From positions 174,824 through 238,823 of the forward strand of contig NZ_JAPHAV010000005.1 in NCBI RefSeq assembly GCF_026241335.1: a DNA stretch of 64,000 nucleotides, read 5' to 3'. The stretch comes from Ochrobactrum chromiisoli. GTDB taxonomy: Bacteria > Pseudomonadota > Alphaproteobacteria > Rhizobiales > Rhizobiaceae. Position numbers and translations under genes: made by a program. This document shows, piece by piece, positions 1 to 8,384 of the stretch. Under the pieces are notes generated by a model that saw nothing but the letters and a program-made list of their open reading frames with translations, had not been told where the DNA came from and did no database searches. The first letter of the stretch is position 1. Each line of letters starts with the position of its first letter.

Positions 1-519
1 GCGGACGGTTTTGGGGTGCCATTTGCGCTGATGGTTGCGGCAGGTGTGTTGCTGTTTGGCGCGTTGATCGGCATTCTTCTGCCGCAGCCGGATTTTGAAT
101 CGCTTAATCTCGACCCGCTCAATCGTTTCAGTGAGCCGAAATTGCGCCTGGATTTGCGTTCGCGCAGCGGTCCGATCATGATCATGGTTGATTATAAGAT
201 CGCACAGGAAGATGTCCGGGCATTTCTTGAGGCAATGGCGTTGCGGCGCCGTATCCGCATTCGCGATGGTGCGCGGCAATGGGCGCTGCTGCGTGATTTG
301 GAAAATCCGGAAATATGGACCGAGAGCTATCATGTTCCGACATGGGTCGAATATGTGCGTCATAATCAACGGCGCACACAATCGGATGCGGAAGTGTCAG
401 AAAGACTGCTTGCTCTTCACAAGGGCGCAACGCCGCCTCTCGTGCATCGCATGATTGAGCGACAAACAGTCTCTGTTCACGATGATATGCCGCTGAAAGC
501 TCATCTCGATTTGACGTAA
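1..519 (+). CDS. MFS exporter, C-terminal part (cut by window edge)
   Basis: The reading frame is open from base 1, so this is the 3' part of a longer gene; the GTG at 16 is probably internal. The first residues form the end of a membrane helix (hydrophobic to about residue 28). A soluble tail of about 130 residues follows, with the pattern seen in EntS-like MFS_3 (DUF894) exporters: a GPIMIMVDYKI strand, an RIRDGARQWALLRD segment and a final LVHRMI motif. Known members export siderophores or drugs; the substrate here cannot be told. It faces the permease at 594-1883 and shares a terminator with it. Confidence 0.8.
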   Translation, partial: ADGFGVPFALMVAAGVLLFGALIGILLPQPDFESLNLDPLNRFSEPKLRLDLRSRSGPIMIMVDYKIAQEDVRAFLEAMALRRRIRIRDGARQWALLRDLENPEIWTESYHVPTWVEYVRHNQRRTQSDAEVSERLLALHKGATPPLVHRMIERQTVSVHDDMPLKAHLDLT

Positions 520-556
520 GATCAAAGGGTATCGCTGTTTCTGTGCCAATTCGGAG

Positions 557-587
557 GCTGCGCAAAGCTTTGATAGCTTTGCGCAGC
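557..587. terminator. Bidirectional intrinsic terminator
   Basis: A perfect 13-bp stem (557-569 with 575-587) has a 5-nt loop. T-rich sequence follows on the plus strand (TTGATTTT) and A-rich sequence lies on the other side. It sits between two convergent genes. Confidence 0.8.
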
Positions 588-593
588 TTGATT

Positions 594-1883
594 TTAAGCA
601 GGTTTGTCGCTTTTGCGACCAATGCTCAGAAGTTGGTACAGCACCAGAGCCGCAAAGGTTGATGTACCAATTCCGCCGAGCGCAAAATTTCCAATATTGA
701 GGGTGAAGTCACCCGCACCGAAAATGAGTGCTACGCCAACAGTGAAGAGATTGCGCGGATCGGAGAAGTCAACCTTGTTAACGACCCAGATGCGCGCCAT
801 TGCCGAGGCAATCAGGCCAAAGACCGAGACCGCAAGACCAGCCAGAACCGGCGCGGGGATGGTATGCAGCATTGCACCGAATTTGGGTGACATGCCAAGT
901 GCAATCGCTACAACGGCAGCAATGACGAAAATCAGTGTCGAATAGACCTTGGTCATGGCCATCACGCCAATGTTTTCAGCATAGGTCGTGACACCTGTGC
1001 CGCCACCGAAACCTGAAATCATTGTGGCAATGCCGTCACCAAAAAAGCCGCGCCCGATATAACGGTCCATGCTCTGTCCGGTGATAGCGCCAAGCGCTTT
1101 GATATGGCCGAGATTTTCAGCAACCAGAACGATCGCCACCGGCGCGATCAACGTGATCGCAGGCCATGTGAAAACAGGTGCCGTGAAGGCGGGCAGGCCA
1201 AACCATGGAGCGGCACCCACAGCGGCAAAATCGATGCCCGGAACAAAGCCGAGGCCATTGCCGAAAATCAGCACAAGGCAATATCCGAACAACAGCGCCA
1301 GCAGCACGGCAACGCGCTTGGTTGCAAGCGAGCCATAGGCAGAAATCATTGCCATGCAAAGCACGGTCAGCAGTGCGATTGCCATATGCGCGCCAGAGCC
1401 TTTAAGCTGGCCGATTGCTACGGGTGCGAGATTGAGCCCGATGGCGACGCCGATGGCGCCTGTGACGACGGGCGGCATCAGACGCTCGACCCAGCCGGAG
1501 CCTATGGCCATGACCACCAGCCCTATTGCGGCATAAAGTGCACCGCAGGCGATGATGCCGCCAAGAGCGAGTGCGATGTTCGGATTGGGACCGCTACCGG
1601 AATAGGCGGTGACGGCAATCACCACCGCGATGAAAGAGAAGGACGAACCAAGATAACTTGGCACGCGACCACCGGTCATTAGGAAGAAGATGAGTGTTCC
1701 GATGCCGGAGAAAAAGACGGCGACATTTGGATCAAAGCCCATCAGCAATGGTGCAACGATCGTAGAGCCGGACATGGCCAGCAGATGCTGAATGCCCATC
1801 GGAACGGCCGCTGTCGTTGGAAGCCGTTCGTCGGGCAGCACCGTGCTGTTCCTGGTTAGATGCCACTTTGGAAAATAGGACAT
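594..1883 (-). CDS. NCS2 uracil/xanthine-type permease
   Basis: This 429-residue inner-membrane protein has about 12-14 hydrophobic segments, the usual size for nucleobase:cation symporters of the NCS2 family. Family-defining stretches are visible: QHLLAMSGSTIVAPLL near the N-terminus, VAENLGHIKALG (conserved Glu of helix 8) and GFGGGTGVTTYAENIGVMA (helix 10 Glu). These match the UraA/RutG pyrimidine branch better than the xanthine branch, so proton-driven uracil or thymine uptake is the likely role. It appears to be a single-gene unit. The start is the ATG at 1883, a few bases after a GAGGGG-like ribosome site. Confidence 0.85.
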   Translation of the reverse strand: MSYFPKWHLTRNSTVLPDERLPTTAAVPMGIQHLLAMSGSTIVAPLLMGFDPNVAVFFSGIGTLIFFLMTGGRVPSYLGSSFSFIAVVIAVTAYSGSGPNPNIALALGGIIACGALYAAIGLVVMAIGSGWVERLMPPVVTGAIGVAIGLNLAPVAIGQLKGSGAHMAIALLTVLCMAMISAYGSLATKRVAVLLALLFGYCLVLIFGNGLGFVPGIDFAAVGAAPWFGLPAFTAPVFTWPAITLIAPVAIVLVAENLGHIKALGAITGQSMDRYIGRGFFGDGIATMISGFGGGTGVTTYAENIGVMAMTKVYSTLIFVIAAVVAIALGMSPKFGAMLHTIPAPVLAGLAVSVFGLIASAMARIWVVNKVDFSDPRNLFTVGVALIFGAGDFTLNIGNFALGGIGTSTFAALVLYQLLSIGRKSDKPA

Positions 1884-2535
1884 GGACCCCTCGTAAGATG
1901 TTTATCGAAAGGCCATTAACTGCAATTCCACCGGATCGCCAGTGTGTTGGGGGCACGTTTTCTTATGATAAGGTCCGGTTGGATGATATTTCCTCAGAAA
2001 ATGCTTGCCACGGCGGTAAAGAACAGCGAGTTTGTTTGGAGCGTTTCCTTATCTCAATGAACCGGACGGCTTTGCAAATCAGCTTGTTTTTGATTCAAAT
2101 TATCTGTCGATGGAGGTCGGCAGATATGTCAAAGGCTCTTTGTGGTGATCTGCCGAACCCGAACGACAAGCACGCACGTCGGATTGATATTCTCCAGTCG
2201 ACAAGCATTCTTCCCACCAGATCACGTTTCCGAGCAGGCCTTACAGTTTTCGGCGTATGACGTCCTGCAACAAATTTCTTCAGACGGGTGTTTTGTTTTC
2301 AAAGCATACCGCCGCCGCTTGCATTCATGCGCGGCAAAGGAAACTGTTGCGATAACTTGATGGCGGAAACCGTATGCAAAACAATCAAGTCAGAACGGAT
2401 CTGGCGAAAATTTCAGGCACGCAATGATATGATTAAAGTCACTGCGGATTAAAAAATGGCGATCGAATTGATTTGAACTGGTCATCAGCCGGGTTGCGGT
2501 TTAATCAGATTTATCTTGAAAAACTGGATGCATAA
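1884..2535. other. Intergenic region between divergent permease and amidohydrolase
   Basis: About 650 bases lie between two divergently transcribed genes. The open frames here (for example 2142-2360 plus) lack family motifs and good ribosome sites, so I read it as non-coding. It must hold promoters for both flanking genes. I looked for a purine-type riboswitch upstream of the permease and saw none. Confidence 0.5.
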
Positions 2536-3735
2536 ATGACTACCCAATCCGATCCAAATCTGTTGAACGATCTTTCATCATTGGTGCAAAAGCTTGCCGA
2601 TGAGATTGATCCTCATCTGATTGAAATTCGTCGCGACATTCATGCGCATCCTGAAACAGGGTTCGACGTTGAGCGCACTGCAGGCGTTGTTGCACGCGAA
2701 TTGGAAAGTCTGGGAATTGAGCATCAAACCGGTGTTGGTCGCACCGGTGTGGTTGGTTGGATAAAAGGCGGGCGTCCGGGCCCCACATTGCTGATCCGCG
2801 CCGATATGGATGCACTGCCGATTGAGGAGCAGACAGATCTTCCTTTCGCAAGCCAGTATCCCGGAAAAATGCATGCCTGCGGACATGATCTGCACACAGC
2901 AACACTCATCGGTATTGGCAAGGTTTTAAAAGACATTGCGCCACGTCTGAGCGGAAATGTGAAACTCATGTTTCAGCCAGCCGAGGAAACGCAGGAAAGT
3001 GGTGCGCGCGCCATGATTGCCGATGGTATTCTCGATGGTGTCGATTATGCTCTGGGTTTCCATAACCACCCGGATGAGCCAACAGGCACTTTCACCTTCG
3101 TTGAAGGTGTCGCTAACGGATCTTCCGACGAGTTCGATATTACGGTTCATGCCGCATCCGGCCATGCAGCACGACCGCATCAGGCAGTGGATCCCATTGT
3201 TGCAACCGCACAGCTCATCACGCAGCTTCAGACGATTGTCTCGCGTGAAGTCGATCCGATGCTGGCCGCTGTTTTAACGATCGGCTCAATCCATGGTGGT
3301 CACACGCATAATATCATCCCGGATTCTGTCGCCATCATGGGGACCGTGCGCTGTCAGGACCGTGGCGCACGCGATATTATCGAAGCAGCCGTTCGCCGCA
3401 TTTGTGGGGGGCTTGAAGCGTCATTACGTGTGCGCTGTGCCATCAACTATGTACGCGGAGTGCCATCGATGGTGTCGGATTCCTATTTGATCGAGACCAC
3501 CGGAGCGGTCATTCGCGAGCATTATGGTGATGTGTTTTTCAAGCGCGGGGGGAGCCTTGGCGCAGAAGATTTCGCATTGGTTGGTGAAAGAGTGCCTTCG
3601 TTCCAGCTTGGCATTGGTGCAGCACAGCAAGGTCGCGACGACAAGCTGCATAATTCCGATTATCAGCCTGACGAACGCTGCATTGCCAATGGCGTTGTTG
3701 CGCTGTCGCTTGCTGCTGCGCGCATTTTGTCCTGA
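2536..3735 (+). CDS. M20 family amidohydrolase (hippurate hydrolase/aminoacylase type)
   Basis: This 399-residue cytosolic metallohydrolase of the M20D group removes acyl groups from N-acyl amino acids or similar amides. Metal-site residues are visible: HACGHD (Cys115, His117), the PAEE pair (Glu150-Glu151), HNH around 176-178, and a C-terminal HNSDYQPDE motif. The lid/dimerisation domain, with its SGHAARPHQAVDP stretch, lies roughly at 190-300. The true substrate cannot be read from sequence. It converges on the methyltransferase/ABC operon, so any link with that importer is by position only. Confidence 0.85.
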   Translation: MTTQSDPNLLNDLSSLVQKLADEIDPHLIEIRRDIHAHPETGFDVERTAGVVARELESLGIEHQTGVGRTGVVGWIKGGRPGPTLLIRADMDALPIEEQTDLPFASQYPGKMHACGHDLHTATLIGIGKVLKDIAPRLSGNVKLMFQPAEETQESGARAMIADGILDGVDYALGFHNHPDEPTGTFTFVEGVANGSSDEFDITVHAASGHAARPHQAVDPIVATAQLITQLQTIVSREVDPMLAAVLTIGSIHGGHTHNIIPDSVAIMGTVRCQDRGARDIIEAAVRRICGGLEASLRVRCAINYVRGVPSMVSDSYLIETTGAVIREHYGDVFFKRGGSLGAEDFALVGERVPSFQLGIGAAQQGRDDKLHNSDYQPDERCIANGVVALSLAAARILS

Positions 3736-3743
3736 AATGAAGT

Positions 3744-3805
3744 GGGCGGCGTAGAGTGCTTTTCAATCTGATTTTATCAGATTGGCGCTCCCAGGCCGCC
3801 CTTTT
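3744..3805. terminator. Bidirectional terminator between convergent genes
   Basis: Nested inverted repeats: an outer GGGCGGC (3744-3750) pairs with GCCGCCC (3795-3801), and an inner AATCTGAT (3765-3772) pairs with ATCAGATT (3776-3783). T-rich sequence follows. It lies between the M20 gene and the methyltransferase. Confidence 0.7.
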
Positions 3806-3808
3806 ATT

Positions 3809-4723
3809 TTATGCGCAGAGATATCGGTTCGATAATGCATGGATATGATTGGTGCCAATGCCACAGCATCCGCCAATAATGCCTGCACCGTTCTTGACCC
3901 AGCGCGTTGCCCATGCCCCATAGGCATCGGGATCAAGGTCTGCGCGAATTTCGGTCACTTTTGCGTTGGCTTCTTCATCGCCCTGCTGGGACGGAAATGC
4001 GTTGGCATAAACACCCACTGGAATATCCTTGCCCAACGCATCAAAGACCTGTTTTGCCGCGATGATTGCTGCATCCATCACTTCAGGCATCGCACAGTTG
4101 AAAAGAAGGGCTTCTGCACCCAGTTCGGCTGCAAGCCTTGCTCCATCGGCAACCGATTCACCAGAACGAAGCTGCGCTTCTGTCATGGCATCGGGCGCGA
4201 TATCATCCCGCAATGTATAGGAAATCCAGAATGGCTTTCCTGTCGCGCGGATCGCTTCATGGGCGGCTTTCACTTCGATGAGGCTGCTTTGGGTTTCTGC
4301 AAGCCAGAGGTCAACGGATGGGGACAGCCCATCCACCAGCACATTGAGCAGTTCTCCCGCACGCGCAGGATCGAAAAGCTCTGGCTGATAAGATCCAAAA
4401 ACCGGCGGCAATGAACCGGCTACTTTCACATCGCGGCTGGCTGCATTGGCCGCGTCGCGTGCGATTGTGCCGGAGAGGGCAGCGAGTGCGTGGCCTTGTG
4501 CTGCGAAACGGTCTTCACCAATGTGAAAAGGCACGACTGCATAACTGTTGGTGGTGATGACATCTGCACCAGCGGCGATATAGTCATCATGCACCTGACG
4601 AACAAACTGCGGCGCTTCCATGAGAGCGAGCGCCGACCATTCCGGCTGGCGGAAAGGCGCACCAACGCGCTCCAATTCGCGGCCCATGCCCCCGTCGAGA
4701 ATGATTGTCTTCTTGCTCATCAT
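3809..4723 (-). CDS. Homocysteine S-methyltransferase family protein
   Basis: This 304-residue single-domain enzyme is of the MmuM/BHMT type, which moves a methyl group from a donor such as S-methylmethionine or a betaine to homocysteine, giving methionine. Visible signs are the N-terminal LDGGMGRELER loop, the AGADVITTNSY motif, the zinc Cys in LLFNCAMPE and the C-terminal GGCCG motif supplying the other two zinc cysteines. Its ATG overlaps the stop of the ABC ATPase gene by 4 bases (ATGA), so it is translated as the last gene of the importer operon. This suggests that the imported compound is the methyl donor or is converted to one, but that is inference. Confidence 0.88.
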   Translation of the reverse strand: MMSKKTIILDGGMGRELERVGAPFRQPEWSALALMEAPQFVRQVHDDYIAAGADVITTNSYAVVPFHIGEDRFAAQGHALAALSGTIARDAANAASRDVKVAGSLPPVFGSYQPELFDPARAGELLNVLVDGLSPSVDLWLAETQSSLIEVKAAHEAIRATGKPFWISYTLRDDIAPDAMTEAQLRSGESVADGARLAAELGAEALLFNCAMPEVMDAAIIAAKQVFDALGKDIPVGVYANAFPSQQGDEEANAKVTEIRADLDPDAYGAWATRWVKNGAGIIGGCCGIGTNHIHALSNRYLCA

Positions 4724-6357
4724 TTTATGTCCTTGTTGTTATTCATCGCGGCAACATCTGTTCGCTGGGCAATGATACTATCCAGCCAGCCGGGCTTCAT
4801 TTGCGGAACGGAGGCCAGAAGCTTTGCGGTGTAATCGTCATAGGGTGGGCTTAAGACGTCTGCCTTCAAGCCATAGCGCACCACGGATCCCTGATGCATG
4901 ACGGCAATTTTGTCGGCAATGGCACGAACGATTGCGAGGTCATGTGTGACAAAAAGATAAGACGTGCCCGTCTCGCTTTGTATCCGACGCAGCAAGTCGA
5001 GAATGCCTTCCGCCACCAGTGGATCAAGTGCAGAGGTTGGTTCGTCGCACAAAAGCAACTTGGGGCGCGCGGCAAGGGCACGCGCGATACAAACCCGCTG
5101 CTTCTGACCGCCCGACAATTCTGCCGGATAGCGATCCAGAATAGTTCGTGGCAGCTCATTCAACTCAAGCAACTCATGAACGGCGTTTCGACGTTCCTCA
5201 CGTCCCATGCGGAAGTAAAACTGCAACGGCCTGCCGATAATATCGGCGATGGTACGACGCGGGTTGAGTGCGAGATCGGGCAACTGGCTGATCATCTGGA
5301 TATTCCGCAGCGTTTCTTTCGACCGCTGATCCACGCTTGGCGGTAGCTGCGCCCCGTCGAAACGGATGTCTCCGCCGGAGGGCTGAAGAAGGCCGCTGAC
5401 CACGCGTGCCAGCGTCGATTTGCCGGAGCCGGATTCACCCACGATAGCCAAGGTCTGACCTTCCGCGAGATCTATCGTAACCGCCTTGAGCACCGGTGTT
5501 GCCGGGTCGTAGGCGGCAGAAATATTGGCAATAGAGAGAAGGGGGGCGGATGTTTGGGGCTTCCCTTCTATTTCCTTCTGGCGAACAGCAACTAGCTGAC
5601 GCGTGTAGTCTTCGCGCGGCGCATCGAAAATTGCGCGAACAGAGCCTGTTTCAACCATGCGTCCATGACGCAATACCATAATGTCGTCGGCAATCTGGGC
5701 GACGACGGCCAGATCATGGGAGATATAAAGCGCTGCAGTGTGGGTTGTTTCAATCGCTCTCTTAATGGCAATCAGAACTTCAATCTGTGTTGTGACATCA
5801 AGCGCAGTCGTTGGTTCATCAAAGATTACAAGATCAGGCCTGGCACAGAGCGCCATTGCCGTCATCGCACGTTGAAGCTGTCCGCCTGATACCTGATGCG
5901 GATAGCGTTCGCCAAAATGCTTCGGGTCGGGCAGACCAAGCAAGGTGAAAAGTTCGATTGCGCGGGCTTTGGCTTCCGTGCGCTTCATCAAACCATGCCA
6001 GACCGCGGCCTCGGTAACCTGATCAATCAGCTTGTGCGCTGGATTGAAAGCGGCAGCAGCGGATTGTGCGACATAGGCAATGCGGCAGCCACGCAGTTTC
6101 TGCGTATCTTTACGGGACAGGGAAAGAATGTTCTGCCCATCCAGCGTGATGGTTCCGCCCGTAATCTCAAGACCACCGCGCGCAAAGCCAAGAGCTGCAA
6201 GACCGATGGTCGATTTGCCGGCACCCGATTCCCCGATAAGCCCAAGCACCCGGCCTTTTTCCAGCGTCAGATCAACGCCATCAACGACAAGTGTTTCACC
6301 CGCGCTGATTTTCAGGCCATCAATTTTCAGCAGTGGGCTTGTGTCCTGATCAGCCAT
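4720..6357 (-). CDS. Oligopeptide-type ABC transporter ATPase with two fused NBDs
   Basis: The 545 residues carry two nucleotide-binding domains in tandem, as in GsiA or YejF, replacing the usual DppD/DppF pair. The first NBD has Walker A GESGAGKST (about 43-50), the signature VSGGQLQRAMTA and Walker B LVIFDEPTTALD. The second has GESGSGKST, LSGGQKQRVCIARAL and LLLCDEPTSALD. Both sites look complete. It would drive import through the two permeases encoded just upstream. It overlaps the permease gene by 8 bases and the methyltransferase gene by 4, so the operon is translationally coupled. Confidence 0.93.
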   Translation of the reverse strand: MADQDTSPLLKIDGLKISAGETLVVDGVDLTLEKGRVLGLIGESGAGKSTIGLAALGFARGGLEITGGTITLDGQNILSLSRKDTQKLRGCRIAYVAQSAAAAFNPAHKLIDQVTEAAVWHGLMKRTEAKARAIELFTLLGLPDPKHFGERYPHQVSGGQLQRAMTAMALCARPDLVIFDEPTTALDVTTQIEVLIAIKRAIETTHTAALYISHDLAVVAQIADDIMVLRHGRMVETGSVRAIFDAPREDYTRQLVAVRQKEIEGKPQTSAPLLSIANISAAYDPATPVLKAVTIDLAEGQTLAIVGESGSGKSTLARVVSGLLQPSGGDIRFDGAQLPPSVDQRSKETLRNIQMISQLPDLALNPRRTIADIIGRPLQFYFRMGREERRNAVHELLELNELPRTILDRYPAELSGGQKQRVCIARALAARPKLLLCDEPTSALDPLVAEGILDLLRRIQSETGTSYLFVTHDLAIVRAIADKIAVMHQGSVVRYGLKADVLSPPYDDYTAKLLASVPQMKPGWLDSIIAQRTDVAAMNNNKDIK

Positions 6358-7186
6358 TGTTTTGCACGCCTTTCTTCAGGCTGGACGTGCGCTGCAAAAT
6401 CCAGTCGACAACAAAATTGACGCTGATCGCAAGCAGAGCAATGGTTGCACCGGGAATAAGGGCCGCAAATACGCCGAACATCAGCCCATCCTTGTTTTCC
6501 TTGACCAGACTGCCCCAGTCGGCAATCGGCGGCTGCACGCCAAGCCCCAGAAAAGACAAAGTGGAAAGAAACAGGATCGAAAAAACGAAGCGCAGCCCAA
6601 ACTCTGCCAACAAGGGTGACAATGCATTGGGCAGAACTTCATTGAAGATAATCCAGCGTTTGCTCTCCCCGCGCAGGCGTGCAATTTCGACGAAATCCAA
6701 AACCACAATATCAAGAGCGATAGCGCGGCTGACGCGGAAAACGCGGGTCGCTTCCAGCACCGCCATCACGGCTATCAGAATGAAGACGCTTTTGGGTAGA
6801 ACGGCCAATACAACCAGCGCAAAAATAAGCGTGGGTATCGCCATGAGCAGGTCGTTGCCGCGCGACAGCAATTGGTCCGGCCATCCGCGCGCCAAGGCCG
6901 CAAGAAAGCCGAGCGGCACACCGATCAGAAAGGCAAGCATTGTCGCGGCTGCTGCAATCGATAATGTCAATCGGGTGCCCCAGATGAGACGGGACAGAAG
7001 ATCGCGGCCGATATTGTCCGTTCCAAGCAGCGCCTCACGCGATGGTCCTTGCCAGACGGTACCGACCACTTCCGAGATAGGATGGGGTGCGAGCCAGTTG
7101 GCGAAGATGGCGACGCATAGGAAGAAGGCGATGCCACCAAAGCCGATAGCAGCAAGCAACCGCGAACCTTGTCTGTGTTTTTTCAT
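6350..7186 (-). CDS. ABC transporter permease, DppC-like
   Basis: This 278-residue inner-membrane permease of the peptide/nickel (BPD_transp_1) class has a short N-terminal helix preceding the GTDNIGRDLLSRLIWGTR stretch typical of DppC/OppC proteins. About six helices follow, with the cytoplasmic EAA loop around RLRGESKRWIIFNEVLPNA that docks on the ATPase. It overlaps the DppB-like gene by 4 bases and the ATPase gene by 8. Confidence 0.92.
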   Translation of the reverse strand: MKKHRQGSRLLAAIGFGGIAFFLCVAIFANWLAPHPISEVVGTVWQGPSREALLGTDNIGRDLLSRLIWGTRLTLSIAAAATMLAFLIGVPLGFLAALARGWPDQLLSRGNDLLMAIPTLIFALVVLAVLPKSVFILIAVMAVLEATRVFRVSRAIALDIVVLDFVEIARLRGESKRWIIFNEVLPNALSPLLAEFGLRFVFSILFLSTLSFLGLGVQPPIADWGSLVKENKDGLMFGVFAALIPGATIALLAISVNFVVDWILQRTSSLKKGVQNNG

Positions 7187-8226
7187 CGTGGATGCCTCAA
7201 CCGTGGATTGGTCAGAATGACAATGACATCCGCAATGATATTGAGGCCGATATAGACAGCCGCGAAAATAAGACCACAGGCCTGCACCACCGGTACATCA
7301 CGCTTGGCGACATGATCGACCATATATTGGCCCATGCCCGGATAAACAAAGATCACTTCGACTACCACCACACCAACAACGAGATAAGCCAGGTTGAGTG
7401 CGATCACATTGATGACAGGTGAAAGCGCATTGGGCAGGGCGTGTTTGAGAAGAATGCGCCAGCGTGGCAAGCCTTTGAGCTGGGCGGTTTCGATATAGGG
7501 TGATGACATCACGGCAAGCAGCGATGCACGTGTCATACGGACCATATGCCCGGTTACAGCAATCACCAGCGTCATACAGGGTAGAGCAATTGCGGTCAGC
7601 CGCTGCCAACCGCTCATTGATGAGTTGACAAGGGCGCTTGATGGCAGAAGCCCGAGCGAAATCGCAAAATAGGCGATTAATATATAGGCTACGAAAAATT
7701 CGGGCAGCGATATGGTGCCAAGCGTTGCCACAGCAATGCCGCGATCAATTGCAGTCCCCGCATAGAGAACTGAAACCACCCCCAGCACCAAGGCGAGTGG
7801 AATAGCGAACAGGGCTGCCATCGCTGCCAGATAAAGCGTATTGGACAGACGCGGTCCTATGCTTTTCGCAATATTCTGCCTGTTGGAATAGCTGCGTCCA
7901 AGATCCCCTTGAACCGCATCGCCAAGCCATTCAGCATAGCGTTGGACAGCGGGTCTTTCCAGCCCCAGTTCCTTGCGGATATTTTCAACGGCCTGTGGGG
8001 TTGCCTGCTGCCCCAGCATTGCTGTTGCAACGTCGCCCGGCAAAATCTGCGTTCCGGCAAAGATAACGACGGAAATTGCCCACAAAAGCGCAATGCCAAG
8101 AAGGATGCGTCGGACAACCAAACCAAAAAGCGTGTTTTTACGCATAAATCCAATCGAATATCGCTGGCGTTTATCCGCTGCTGTCGTGATTACCGTTTGT
8201 GATTGGTGTGTTGGCACGTCTGTCAT
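7183..8226 (-). CDS. ABC transporter permease, DppB-like
   Basis: This 347-residue inner-membrane permease partners the DppC-like protein. After a cytosolic leader of about 25 residues, the LFGLVVRRILLGIALLW helix begins the usual DppB fold. The EAA loop is seen at AQLKGLPRWRILLKHALPNA. The leader is longer than in most DppB proteins, so an internal start at the second Met (MRKNTLFG) is possible. It is first after the binding-protein gene, with a 158-base gap that may allow the binding protein to be made in excess. Confidence 0.9.
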   Translation of the reverse strand: MTDVPTHQSQTVITTAADKRQRYSIGFMRKNTLFGLVVRRILLGIALLWAISVVIFAGTQILPGDVATAMLGQQATPQAVENIRKELGLERPAVQRYAEWLGDAVQGDLGRSYSNRQNIAKSIGPRLSNTLYLAAMAALFAIPLALVLGVVSVLYAGTAIDRGIAVATLGTISLPEFFVAYILIAYFAISLGLLPSSALVNSSMSGWQRLTAIALPCMTLVIAVTGHMVRMTRASLLAVMSSPYIETAQLKGLPRWRILLKHALPNALSPVINVIALNLAYLVVGVVVVEVIFVYPGMGQYMVDHVAKRDVPVVQACGLIFAAVYIGLNIIADVIVILTNPRLRHPR

Positions 8227-8384
8227 TGGCGGTCCAGGTCATAGGCGATCAGTGAAGGCGAGTGGTTGAAAGTCCGCCATGCAATCTTGCTGCATTATAA
8301 GGCGCCGATGGTGTTAGCCCTTCGACGCCTCTCTGCCAAGACTCTTATTCGGATTACTAAAAAGACGGTCGCTAACCCGTTACC

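Noticed and set aside
1104..1682. 192-codon plus-strand frame
   Set aside because: Antisense to the NCS2 permease; composition unlike a real protein.
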